DNA from: Chloroflexota bacterium
GTDB taxonomy: Bacteria > Chloroflexota > Dehalococcoidia > Lucifugimonadales > Lucifugimonadaceae
Direction: 5' to 3'
Length of the DNA: 64,000 bases
Assembly: GCA_013204555.1 (NCBI GenBank)
Contig: JABMNO010000009.1
Span: 1-64,000 of the forward strand
The notes beneath the pieces were generated by a model, which ran no database searches, had not been told where the DNA came from, and worked only from the letters and a program-made list of their open reading frames with translations. Position numbers and translations under genes: made by a program. This document shows, in pieces, positions 51,868-60,239 of this stretch (its first letter is position 1; each line of letters begins with the position of its first letter).

Positions 51868-53126
51868 CCGTGGAACCGTGGGTGGCCTGGATTTCGTTCG
51901 GCATTTCTATCGCCGTTTACTTGATGAGCGCGTTCATCGCGTCGGTGTATGGCGCTGGGCCAATCGCCTGGACACGCGGCGGCGACGCGGAATCTGAGGG
52001 AGGAATTCTTCCCCCGGAAGTTGCGCGGCTCGACTTCAACGGCATCTCTGCGGCAGCCCGGGCGTTTGGCCTCATCACCACCGTGTCGGGGGCATTTTCG
52101 GTAGCGTATGCGCTTAGCGACACTTCGCTGTCTATCGGCGGCTCACTGGCCGTGGCTGGTCTGGCGTTCGCTGGCGGCTACCTGAGCCTGGCCGCGCTTG
52201 TGGCACGTGCAAATCTTTCATCTAGAAGCCGTGCGAGATCTGTTTCCCTGCCGATAGGGAGACTCTTCAACCGACTCATAGCGTTTCCTGTATTCAGGCT
52301 TGTCTCGAAACATCAGAGCATCCTGGATGACGATGATGCGAAGTCCGAAGACGAAGCTCTTGACGATGGATTGTCTCTTCTAGAGGCCGCCGGAATCTCT
52401 CCTGATCCTGGTGAACTGGAGATGATCCGTGCTGTGATGAGGCTGGATCGGGCGAGAATCCGGGAGATCATGCAGCCAAGGGTTGACATGGTTGCAGCGG
52501 ACGCCTCGTTATCGCTGGATGAGTTGGCCGGAGTGATGATAGACAACGGTCACTCCAGAATCCCGATTTACGAGGATTCCATTGACAAGATTGTTGGCGT
52601 TGTTCATGCCCAGGACCTCCTCAGAGCCCGCAGGGAAGCCGGGACAGGTCCTATGCCAGAAATTCGGGGACTCGCCCGCCAGGCGCTGTTTGTCCCAGAA
52701 TCACAGATGCTCAACCAGCTACTTCTTGAATTCCAGCGCGGCCGTACGCAGATAGCGATTGTGATTGATGAGTACGGTGGTGTTTCTGGACTCGTAGCGG
52801 TACAGGACCTGATTGAGGAGATCGTTGGCGAGCTCGTCGATGAGTTCGATACCGATGAGCCGGAGATGCAGCGTTTGAGCGACCTGGAACTTCGGGTGGA
52901 CGCCAGGATGCCGCTTGACACCCTCAAACAGGAGCTCGGTGTGGATATCAATGCCGATGGCTTCGACACGATTGGCGGGCTGATCTACCAGGAGCTGGGC
53001 AAAATGCCACAGCCCGGTGACCAGGTGACGGTCGATGGCCTCAGGCTCACGGTTGAGTCCACCATGGGCCGACGCATCAGGAATATCCGTGTACGGCGAT
53101 TGATGGCGCCGCTCGACTCGAAGTAG
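51864..53126 (+). CDS. CorC/HlyC-family membrane protein with CBS pair
   Basis: 420 residues. The first ~120 hold three hydrophobic segments, shorter than the full CNNM/DUF21 domain. Then come two CBS domains (MQPRVDMVAADASLSLDELAGVMIDNGHSRIPIYEDSIDKIVGVVHAQDLL and FVPESQMLNQLLLEFQRGRTQIAIVIDEYGGVSGLVAVQDLIEEIVGELVDE) and a CorC_HlyC transporter-associated domain. Such proteins are linked to magnesium or cobalt homeostasis. Translationally coupled through the mini-ORF. Confidence 0.9.
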   Translation: MTVEPWVAWISFGISIAVYLMSAFIASVYGAGPIAWTRGGDAESEGGILPPEVARLDFNGISAAARAFGLITTVSGAFSVAYALSDTSLSIGGSLAVAGLAFAGGYLSLAALVARANLSSRSRARSVSLPIGRLFNRLIAFPVFRLVSKHQSILDDDDAKSEDEALDDGLSLLEAAGISPDPGELEMIRAVMRLDRARIREIMQPRVDMVAADASLSLDELAGVMIDNGHSRIPIYEDSIDKIVGVVHAQDLLRARREAGTGPMPEIRGLARQALFVPESQMLNQLLLEFQRGRTQIAIVIDEYGGVSGLVAVQDLIEEIVGELVDEFDTDEPEMQRLSDLELRVDARMPLDTLKQELGVDINADGFDTIGGLIYQELGKMPQPGDQVTVDGLRLTVESTMGRRIRNIRVRRLMAPLDSK

Positions 53127-53509
53127 GGCAGCGGCCTGGTTGGGCGTTGCGCGGGCGATTCCCGGTTCCGATTTCTGCGGTTGGTCGGTTGGCCGCAGGT
53201 TACCTTCGCAAGGAATCTCAGCGTCAACCACATGCCAATTATCATCCCCGACGCCGGTAGGCGGTCCGGGATGACAGTCACGCCTTGAGACAAAGTTGAT
53301 CGTGCCGAAACAGGTTCCAGGTACTGGACACAATTCTGCAACGCGCGCCTGGAAAAGTGACATGCCTGGAGACGAATCTGATATCCCGGATCAGTACGAT
53401 CAGCGTCGCCCTGTCCGATAGACACACAAGCCCGGAGTTCCCGTAAATCATCCAACCAACGCCGGAGGAAACAACGGCACCTGGCTCAGGCGACTGATGC
53501 TTCACGGCG
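53127..53509. other. Intergenic spacer after the CorC-like gene
   Basis: 383 bp between convergent genes. Apart from a repeat hairpin (53238-53281) and the terminator at its end, I see no gene. Open frames on the minus strand overlap the CorC gene and look like shadows. Confidence 0.5.
53238..53281. repeat. Interspersed hairpin repeat (TCATCCC ... GGGATGA type)
   Basis: ATCATCCCCG (from 53241) pairs with CGGGATGA across a GCCGGTAGGC core that is itself a small dyad. It shares the TCATCCC/GGGATGA core with the hairpins near 6946-6994. Confidence 0.55.
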
Positions 53510-53547
53510 AAAAAAAGAAGCCCCGGATATCCAGGGCTTCTTTTTTT
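53510..53547. terminator. Bidirectional intrinsic terminator
   Basis: GAAGCCC (53517-53523) pairs with GGGCTTC (53534-53540); seven A precede and seven T follow, so it works on both strands. It serves the CorC gene (plus) and the collagen-like lipoprotein gene (minus). Confidence 0.9.
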
Positions 53548-53564
53548 CGTCTATGTAGAGTCGG

Positions 53565-54158
53565 CTAGTTGAATGTCACCGGAGCAACCGCAACCGTGCC
53601 TGAGTCACCGTTGGCCCAGACTGCCGCAACATCACCAGCGGCCATTCCCGAGGGTAGCCGTACGCTCAGCGCTGCAAAAGCACCGTTGTCGTTCGCTACT
53701 ACGGAACCAGCGTCAATGGTGTCAGTGCCGCCTGCATGTGCAAGTCGAAGCGTGACAACCTCGCCACCGGAGAATCCGCCACCAATAACGTCAACACTAT
53801 TTCCAATTCTTACGGAACCAGCAGTCGTGCCGTTAGAGTCATGAATCACCAGTGCACCAAGAGACGCGTCAGCGCCAGCTGCACCACCTGATCCTGATGG
53901 GCCTGTGGGACCAATTTCTCCTCTAGAACCGATCGAACCCTGATCGCCACTGGCACCTCGAGCGCCTTCTGGGCCAGGAATACCGGGATTACCGGGGGCA
54001 CCGGGGGCGCCAGCAGCACCAGGAGCACCGGGTTCACCAGGGGCGCCGGGCGCTCCTGCGGCTCCGGTATCACCCGCACAAGCGATAAACGCCATTAGAG
54101 AAAGCGAGGTGAGTAGGACGAGAGCGGCGGTCCGTCTCTGTCGCAACCAAACTGTCAT
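53565..54158 (-). CDS. Collagen-like (Gly-X-Y) lipoprotein
   Basis: 197 residues from ATG at 54158 (GGAGG and AGGG lie upstream; the longer frame lacks a site). A lipoprotein signal ends FIAC. Residues ~25-90 are an uninterrupted collagen-like Gly-X-Y tract (GAPGAPGEPGAPGAAG..., later GDQGSIGSRGEIGPTG). A beta-rich C-terminal domain of about 100 residues follows (GNSVDVIGGGFSGGEVVTLRLAH). It is probably a surface stalk lifting that head. A close architectural paralog lies just upstream. Confidence 0.85.
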   Translation of the reverse strand: MTVWLRQRRTAALVLLTSLSLMAFIACAGDTGAAGAPGAPGEPGAPGAAGAPGAPGNPGIPGPEGARGASGDQGSIGSRGEIGPTGPSGSGGAAGADASLGALVIHDSNGTTAGSVRIGNSVDVIGGGFSGGEVVTLRLAHAGGTDTIDAGSVVANDNGAFAALSVRLPSGMAAGDVAAVWANGDSGTVAVAPVTFN

Positions 54159-54460
54159 TGAGCCCTGTCCTCCGTTGTGTATTTTCATAATAAGCGCCAG
54201 CGATATGGAGTTCTTCGATCATCGCTTCACGCCGACGCTCGCTGCATAGGACGCGCACAAGTGCACGTTACTTTGCGAACCGTCAGCCATCTTATTCTTG
54301 AAATTTCTCTCATGTCAAGGTAATTGAGGGGCATAAAAGGCGCACTATTTGCGATTGAAAATGTTTGATTCACTCTTGCCAATAGAACCCTCATTCCATG
54401 AACCCACTTTTATCATTTTCCCTGAGGTTGTTGTTCAAAGGGCTTTATTTGGGCGTTAAC

Positions 54461-54491
54461 AAAAAGACCCCGGCGCATGTCCGGGGTCTTT
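54461..54491 (-). terminator. Intrinsic terminator of the second collagen-like gene
   Basis: Perfect 11-bp stem AAAGACCCCGG (54463-54473) / CCGGGGTCTTT (54481-54491). On the minus strand it is followed by a T-run (AAAAA at 54461-54465 on the plus strand). It lies 20 bases after the lipoprotein stop. The roughly 270-bp AT-rich spacer beyond it, up to 54460, probably holds the promoter of the first collagen-like gene. Confidence 0.85.
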
Positions 54492-54510
54492 ATTTATTCG
54501 ATAAACCGGT

Positions 54511-55116
54511 TTAGTTGGTTGAGTTCTTGTTGGTTACAAGCAACGCGCCCCAACCAGTTGTGCCAGAGCTACCATCGCCTCGAACACTGACCACGTCGCC
54601 ATCTGAGAGGGAGGTGGGTAGTGTGATCCCCATTGCGGAGATTACTCCAGCACTATTGGCCGTTGCAGATACAACACCCGTGCTGCCAATTGAGATGTTG
54701 ACACTTTCGCCAGCGGCGAAGCCAGCGCCAGTAACGTCAACCTTGGTTCCTAAGTTGGAGAGATCAACCACGCCAACATATCCGGTTCCAGAATCTGTGA
54801 CCGTAAGTGAAGCGGAAATAGAGCCGGAAGCCCCAGTTGCGCCTTTCGCACCTTCGGGACCCTGTGCGCCTGAAGGACCGGTTGGGCCTTCAGCACCTAC
54901 CGGACCAGCCAGACCGTCGGAACCAGCGATGCCCTGAACGCCATCAGCGCCCGCTTCACCGCCAATGCCAGCTTTTCCAATGCGCCCAGGGTTTCCTCGG
55001 GCGCCATCAGCGCCACCGTTGCCAGGATCTCCTGAGCACGCCACGACTGCCAGAAGGCTAATTGACGCGAGGATCAAAACCAGTGGTTTCGCCCTACCGC
55101 GCAAGGTAAATGTCAT
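54511..55116 (-). CDS. Collagen-like (Gly-X-Y) lipoprotein, paralog
   Basis: 201 residues. Lipoprotein signal ending AVVAC, then about 70 residues of Gly-X-Y (GNGGADGARGNPGRIGKAG ...), then a beta-rich head with VDLSNLGTKVDVTGAGFAAGESVNISIGSTG. The head parallels that of the neighbour (GGGFSGGEVV / GAGFAAGESV). Each gene has its own terminator, so they are separately transcribed duplicates. Confidence 0.85.
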   Translation of the reverse strand: MTFTLRGRAKPLVLILASISLLAVVACSGDPGNGGADGARGNPGRIGKAGIGGEAGADGVQGIAGSDGLAGPVGAEGPTGPSGAQGPEGAKGATGASGSISASLTVTDSGTGYVGVVDLSNLGTKVDVTGAGFAAGESVNISIGSTGVVSATANSAGVISAMGITLPTSLSDGDVVSVRGDGSSGTTGWGALLVTNKNSTN

Positions 55117-55510
55117 TTGGGACCAGCCCCTCTCGGCACCTGTGTTTGAGTATCGGTTCTGCAGATTGATACCCTGAATCTAGAATCGCTAATAAAATTT
55201 TATGGCGCGCGGTTAGCCGTTACGCTTCGCAAGCCGCACGCAATCGTATTCGCAGAATTTCACGCGTGTCAAGGTAAAAACGTTGCTAAATCACTCTCAA
55301 TTGCGAATTACACGCATCTGAATTCCGCACTGGAATTCAGATCGAACCTATCTTCCGTCAGATGGACTTGATCGTCAATCGAATTTGCTAGCCGCAGTGA
55401 TATACTTCCCCCTGAATATCGACAGATAGAAGACATATATATAGAGGCAAGACGAGTACACGGGCGAATGATTTGCCCGCATCCGTTCCCTATCGGAGCA
55501 ATTCCCTAAA
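55117..55510. other. AT-rich divergent spacer containing the rpsO leader
   Basis: 394 bp divergent spacer between the collagen-like lipoprotein and rpsO. It is markedly AT-rich at 55150-55350. A TATACT box is at 55401. A hairpin CGGGC/GCCCG at 55461-55479 lies shortly before the start of rpsO; S15 commonly represses its own mRNA through such leader structures, though homology to a known leader is not shown here. No gene is seen. Confidence 0.4.
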
Positions 55511-55774
55511 TTGGATCAGGCTACAAAAGAAGCAGTTATCAGTAATTACCGCCTTCATGAAGGCGACACTGGATCCGCCGAAGTACAGGTGGCGCTCCTC
55601 ACAGAGCGAATCCGGGAACTCAGTAGACATTTCACTGAGCACAAGCATGACAACACAGGCCGCCGCGGTCTCCTGATGCTCGTGGGTCAGCGAAGAAGAC
55701 TTCTTCGCTACCTCAACGATCAGGACGTTTCCCGGTATCGCGATCTAATTTCGCGTCTCGGTCTCAGGAAGTAA
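55511..55774 (+). CDS. rpsO: 30S ribosomal protein S15
   Basis: 87 residues from TTG, standard length. The four-helix protein shows [68 protein letters not shown], the S15 signature (LTxRIxxLTxHxKxHxxDxxSRRGLxxxVxxRRxLLxYL). It binds the central domain of 16S rRNA. A terminator and then pnp follow, the classical order. Confidence 0.96.
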   Translation: MDQATKEAVISNYRLHEGDTGSAEVQVALLTERIRELSRHFTEHKHDNTGRRGLLMLVGQRRRLLRYLNDQDVSRYRDLISRLGLRK

Positions 55775-55778
55775 CAAG

Positions 55779-55808
55779 ACCAGCCCCGTCATTTGATGGG
55801 GTCGGTTT
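55779..55808 (+). terminator. Intrinsic terminator between rpsO and pnp
   Basis: CCAGCCCC and GGGGTCGG form the stem with the loop closed by TCA/TGA, followed by TTTTC. It is not perfectly paired, so readthrough into pnp is likely. Confidence 0.6.
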
Positions 55809-55899
55809 TCGTCACGCGTACCTCGCTACATCTGAATGTCTGCACACGCGGGCCTCATCAAGACGTAGCAATCCAGAAGAAGTAAGAAGAAAGAAGAAT

Positions 55900-58161
55900 A
55901 TGATTTCCGTATATGAAGCAGAAATTGGTGGGCAAACCCTCCAGTTCGAATCCGGCAGAGTTGCCAATTTATCGCAGGGCGCCGTTGTTGTAAGACTTGG
56001 CGACACGATGGTGCTTGGCACCGCCAACGCGGGCCGGACACCTCGTCCGGGTGCAGACTTCCTCCCGCTGACGGTTGATTGTGAAGAGAAGATGTACGCA
56101 GCCGGTAAGATTCCCGGCTCCTTCTTTAAGAGAGAGGGACGGCCAACCACTGACGCCATCCTTATTGCCCGCCTGACAGACCGGCCCATCAGGCCTCTGT
56201 TCCCTAAAGGCTTTTACCACGAGGTTCAGTTGATTGAGACGATTATCTCGGTTGACATGGAAAATGCCCCTGACATCCTGGCGATTATCAGCGCCTCGGC
56301 AGCGCTGACCATTTCAAACATTCCATTTGACGACCCCATTGGCGCATGCCGCATTGGCTACGTTGATGGTGAGCTTGTGGTGAACCCCACGTACGAACAG
56401 CGCGAGCAGAGCACCCTCGATCTGGTTGTCGCAGGTACGGCTGAGGCCATCATGATGGTTGAGGCAGGCGCACAGGAAGTTGCCGAAGACGTGCTGGTTG
56501 ACGCACTCAAACTCTCGCAGGAAGTGAACGGCAAGATTGTCGATCTCATCCGCAAGATGCAGGCAGACATCGGCAAAGAGAAGTGGGTGTTTGAAGAAGA
56601 CCCCACTTACAACGACGTTCTCAAAGCCTCAAACGATTTCCTTGGAACGCGGGTCTACGACGCGCTGGCCGAAGGTGGCGACAAGCAAACCCAGCGCGAC
56701 CGTCTGACCGCTCTTGAAGATGAGCTGAAGAGCAGCCTCGGCGAAGAGCACGATGGGAATAACCTTCACCGTGCTTTTGACGATATTGAAGTTGAAGCGG
56801 TTCGCCAGGGCATCCTCAAAGAGGGTCGTCGACCTGATGGCCGGACACTTGAGCAGATACGACCACTCTCGTCAGAGGTTGGGTATCTGCCGCGAGCGCA
56901 CGGGACCGGAATTTTCACCCGCGGTGAGACGCAGATCATGAGTGTTCTGACACTGGGTTCTGCTGGTGAGGCACAGCGCTTGGACGCTCTCACCCCACAG
57001 AAAACAAAGCACTACATCCACCACTACAACTTCCCGCCATTCTCGGTTGGTGAGGTTCGAAGGCTGGGGACAGGACGCCGAGAAATCGGTCACGGTGCGC
57101 TTGCTGAGCGAGCCGTTCTGCCAATGATTCCTTCACAGGAAGATTTCCCGTACACCATTCGAATCGTGTCGGAGGCGCTCAGCTCAAACGGAAGCACCTC
57201 CATGGCCAGTGTTTGCGGAAGCACGCTTGCCCTGATGGACGCCGGCGTGCCAATCAACAAGCCTGTGGCCGGTATTGCCATGGGGCTGGTGACCGGTGAT
57301 GGTGAGCATCGTATCCTCACGGACATTCAGGGTGCAGAGGATCACTCCGGTGACATGGACTTCAAGGTGGCAGGAACTCCAGATGGAGTGACCGCTCTCC
57401 AGATGGATATCAAGGTCAAAGGCATCACCTATGAAGTCATGGGAGAGGCACTTTCCCAGGCCAAAAAAGCTCGCCTCGAGATCATTGAGCACATGCTCGA
57501 TACGATCTCCGAGCCTCGTGAAGAGATGAGCTCATGGGCGCCGAAGATGATCACGATCAAGATCCCAACCGACAAGATTGGTGCGGTAATCGGACCGGGC
57601 GGCAAAGTAATCCGCGGAATGATCGAACAGTTTGGCGTCTCAATTGACGTTTCAGACGATGGAACCGTAATCATCGGCGCTAGCGATGGCACCTCTGGCG
57701 AAGCTGTTAGAGAGCAGATTGACCGGATGACGCGAGACCTGGTTGTGGGCGACCGCTTCAAGGGCAAGGTTGTCAGGATAATGGCGTTCGGTGCGTTCGT
57801 TGAACTCATGCCGGGCAAGGACGGACTGGTTCACATCAGTGAGCTATCCGACCACCGCGTTGAGTCGGTTGAATCTGAAGTTTCAATCGGCGATGAGCTT
57901 GAAGTAGAAGTCATTGAAGTTGACCGCATGGGTCGAATCAACCTGACTGCCAACCTCAGTGGAGACCGCTCAGGCAAAGCTGGCCGGGACGATGGTGATG
58001 AAGGCGGCGGAGACCGCGATCGTCGACCACCCCGCCGGGATGATGACCGAGGTGGCGACCGCGGAGGCGACCGACGTGGTGGCTACGGCGGTGGCGGTGG
58101 CGGTGGTGGCCGAAGTGGTGGCGGTGGTGGCGGCGGACGACGCCCGCCACGCCGGGACTAA
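55900..58161 (+). CDS. pnp: Polyribonucleotide nucleotidyltransferase with RGG-like tail
   Basis: 753 residues. Two RNase PH-like halves (GQTLQFESGRVANLSQGAVVVRLGDTMVLGTA; EVGYLPRAHGTGIFTRGETQIMSVLTLGS), a KH domain (MITIKIPTDKIGAVIGPGGKVIRGMIEQFGVSIDVSDDGTV) and an S1 domain (FKGKVVRIMAFGAFVELMPGKDGLVHISELSD) give the usual order. The last ~70 residues are an Arg/Gly/Asp-rich tail with YGGGGGGGGRSGGGGGGG, an extension beyond the core enzyme. It degrades RNA from the 3' end. Confidence 0.97.
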   Translation: MISVYEAEIGGQTLQFESGRVANLSQGAVVVRLGDTMVLGTANAGRTPRPGADFLPLTVDCEEKMYAAGKIPGSFFKREGRPTTDAILIARLTDRPIRPLFPKGFYHEVQLIETIISVDMENAPDILAIISASAALTISNIPFDDPIGACRIGYVDGELVVNPTYEQREQSTLDLVVAGTAEAIMMVEAGAQEVAEDVLVDALKLSQEVNGKIVDLIRKMQADIGKEKWVFEEDPTYNDVLKASNDFLGTRVYDALAEGGDKQTQRDRLTALEDELKSSLGEEHDGNNLHRAFDDIEVEAVRQGILKEGRRPDGRTLEQIRPLSSEVGYLPRAHGTGIFTRGETQIMSVLTLGSAGEAQRLDALTPQKTKHYIHHYNFPPFSVGEVRRLGTGRREIGHGALAERAVLPMIPSQEDFPYTIRIVSEALSSNGSTSMASVCGSTLALMDAGVPINKPVAGIAMGLVTGDGEHRILTDIQGAEDHSGDMDFKVAGTPDGVTALQMDIKVKGITYEVMGEALSQAKKARLEIIEHMLDTISEPREEMSSWAPKMITIKIPTDKIGAVIGPGGKVIRGMIEQFGVSIDVSDDGTVIIGASDGTSGEAVREQIDRMTRDLVVGDRFKGKVVRIMAFGAFVELMPGKDGLVHISELSDHRVESVESEVSIGDELEVEVIEVDRMGRINLTANLSGDRSGKAGRDDGDEGGGDRDRRPPRRDDDRGGDRGGDRRGGYGGGGGGGGRSGGGGGGGRRPPRRD

Positions 58162-58190
58162 GGTCACCCCGTAGACAATCCTCAGACACT

Positions 58191-58223
58191 CAAGAGAGAC
58201 AAGTTATATGCTTGTCTCTCTTG
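58191..58223. other. Perfect 13-bp hairpin between pnp and dapB
   Basis: CAAGAGAGACAAG (58191-58203) pairs with CTTGTCTCTCTTG (58211-58223) around a 7-base loop. No T-run follows, so it is not a standard terminator. It sits 12 bases before the dapB ATG. An RNase processing site, mRNA-stability element or regulator-binding site is possible. Confidence 0.6.
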
Positions 58224-58235
58224 GCAATTGGAAAT

Positions 58236-59057
58236 ATGGCGAACGAATCACAAATAACAGTAGCGGTGAACGGTGCGCTTGGGCGCATGGGGCAGACTGT
58301 CATGTCTGCCGTATACGCCGATGACGCAACAATATTGGTTGCAGGGATCGATTCGGCAGCCTCTGGCAGTACGATATTCGCACCCGGCACAGATGATGTT
58401 CCACTAGGTGCGGACGCTGCATCAGTCATAGCCGCGCAAAATCCGCAGGTAATTGTTGATTTTTCTAACGCTACCGGAGCGATGGATGTGGCACGCGCCG
58501 CAATTCCCGCTGGCGTGCGATTAGTTTCGGGGTCCACCGGACTCTCCGCAGATGATCTGATAGAGATCGAAAAGATGGTGACCGACGCAGGTACCGCTGC
58601 AATATCCGCTCCGAACTTCGCGATGGGCGCGGTACTTCTGACTCATCTGGCCAGAATTGCATCGCGTTATTTCGACTATGCAGATCTGATCGAAAGCCAT
58701 CACGAGGCCAAGATTGACGCGCCTTCCGGAACTGCGCTCGCTATCGCACAGGCAATGGCTGAAGGACGCGGTGGCCGGTTCACCCAGAATATCGCTGAGA
58801 AGCAGACGCTTGAAGGCACGCGTGGTGGCGACTACAGCGGCATCAACGTTCATAGCGCACGAATGCCCGGCCGAGTTGCCAGGCATGAGGTGGTATTTGG
58901 TGCAACCGGTCAAACGCTGACCATGATTCATGACTCCATAAACCGTGAGTCGTTCATGCCCGGCGTGCTGATGGCGGTGAAAGCGGTCATGGCCCAGGAT
59001 GGCCTGGTCGTCGGACTCGACAAGGTACTTGGACTGGACGACGGCGTTAAGCCGTAG
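58236..59057 (+). CDS. dapB: 4-hydroxy-tetrahydrodipicolinate reductase
   Basis: 273 residues from ATG at 58236, which gives the usual N-terminus (ITVAVNGALGRMGQTV, GxxGxxG). The catalytic segment is LIESHHEAKIDAPSGTALAIA with the paired His and Lys. VIVDFSNATGA and ISAPNFAMGAVLL are typical. Uses NAD(P)H in lysine/diaminopimelate synthesis. First of dapB-asd-dapA. Confidence 0.95.
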   Translation: MANESQITVAVNGALGRMGQTVMSAVYADDATILVAGIDSAASGSTIFAPGTDDVPLGADAASVIAAQNPQVIVDFSNATGAMDVARAAIPAGVRLVSGSTGLSADDLIEIEKMVTDAGTAAISAPNFAMGAVLLTHLARIASRYFDYADLIESHHEAKIDAPSGTALAIAQAMAEGRGGRFTQNIAEKQTLEGTRGGDYSGINVHSARMPGRVARHEVVFGATGQTLTMIHDSINRESFMPGVLMAVKAVMAQDGLVVGLDKVLGLDDGVKP

Positions 59058-59167
59058 CCGGTCGCGTCTTCTCATCTCATAGAACGCTGGCCGGCGACCT
59101 CATCACTTCACAGCGCAGTTCGCGCGCTCCATAATTCTCTTTCAGGAAATAAGAACCGGGATTAATC

Positions 59168-60208
59168 ATGACTGAACAGAACATTCGTATCGCTATCGTA
59201 GGCGCAACAGGCGCAGTCGGAACCGTCGCGCTCCAACTCCTCAAGGATCGCGACTGGCCGGCTGAGAACATAGTTGCAATGGCGTCGTACCGCTCCGTTG
59301 GCAAGGAGATTCCGTACGGTGATTCCGTGTTGACCGTGGTGGAGGCCACTCCAGACGCGTTTGATGGCATCAATGTTGCCTTCATCTCAGCGGACTCCTC
59401 AGTGAGCAAAGCGCTCGCACCAGAGGTAGTCAGCCGGGGTGGTCTGGTAATCGATGATGGCAGCGCATATCGCATGGAGCCAAACGTGCCGCTGGTTGTG
59501 CCAGAAGTGAATGGCGCAGATGTTGAATGGCACGAAGGAATCATCTCGATTCCCAACTGCACCACAACTCCGCTCGCGATGGCCCTTGCAGCACTTCAGG
59601 CGGAGTCGCCGCTCACCCGTGTGACTGTTGCGACTTACCAGGCGGTGACGGGTACAGGGGCCTCCGCTCTGCAGGAACTGAAAGATCAATCTGCGGCGAT
59701 AGCCAATGGCAATGAGGTCTCGGTTGAGGTCTATCCGCACCAGATTGCCATGAACGTTCTTCCGCAGGTGGATGACTTCCAGCCTGATGGCTATACAAAT
59801 GAAGAGCACAAGATGATCAATGAGACCCGGAAGATCTTGCACCTTCCTGATCTCCCTATATCCGTAACCTGTGTCCGTGTTCCGGTTCCAGTTGGCCACT
59901 CAGAAGCGGTCCATGCAGAGTTCGCGAATCCGATATCTGCGGAGCGTGCAAGGGAGCTATTGGGCAACTTCCCGGGGGTGCGGGTGGTGGACGTTCCAAA
60001 TGCGAGTGTCTACCCTATGCCGCACACTTCCGCTGGACTGGACGAAGTCCAGGTTGGAAGAATCAGAGAGGACCTGTCGCACGAGAGCGGAATTTCGTTC
60101 TGGCTCAGTTGTGACAACCTGCGAAAAGGTGCAGCGCTAAACGCATTGCAGATTATGGATGAAGTAGTCACACGAAACCGCCTTCCGGGTGCAGCGGCAA
60201 CGGCATAG
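59168..60208 (+). CDS. asd: Aspartate-semialdehyde dehydrogenase
   Basis: 346 residues. Cofactor motif IRIAIVGATGAVGTVALQLL; catalytic Cys in IISIPNCTTTPLAMALAAL; TYQAVTGTGASALQELKDQ; His in PVPVGHSEAVHAEF. The enzyme makes aspartate semialdehyde, the precursor shared by lysine, threonine and methionine. It lies between dapB and dapA, a coherent pathway cluster. Confidence 0.96.
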   Translation: MTEQNIRIAIVGATGAVGTVALQLLKDRDWPAENIVAMASYRSVGKEIPYGDSVLTVVEATPDAFDGINVAFISADSSVSKALAPEVVSRGGLVIDDGSAYRMEPNVPLVVPEVNGADVEWHEGIISIPNCTTTPLAMALAALQAESPLTRVTVATYQAVTGTGASALQELKDQSAAIANGNEVSVEVYPHQIAMNVLPQVDDFQPDGYTNEEHKMINETRKILHLPDLPISVTCVRVPVPVGHSEAVHAEFANPISAERARELLGNFPGVRVVDVPNASVYPMPHTSAGLDEVQVGRIREDLSHESGISFWLSCDNLRKGAALNALQIMDEVVTRNRLPGAAATA

Positions 60209-60239
60209 CACCTGCACGCTAACAATTGAGGTAAATGAA

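Noticed and set aside
57956-58189. Minus-strand frames opposite the pnp tail
   Set aside because: They are mirror translations of the Gly/Arg repeats, rich in His or Thr/Ala, not genes.
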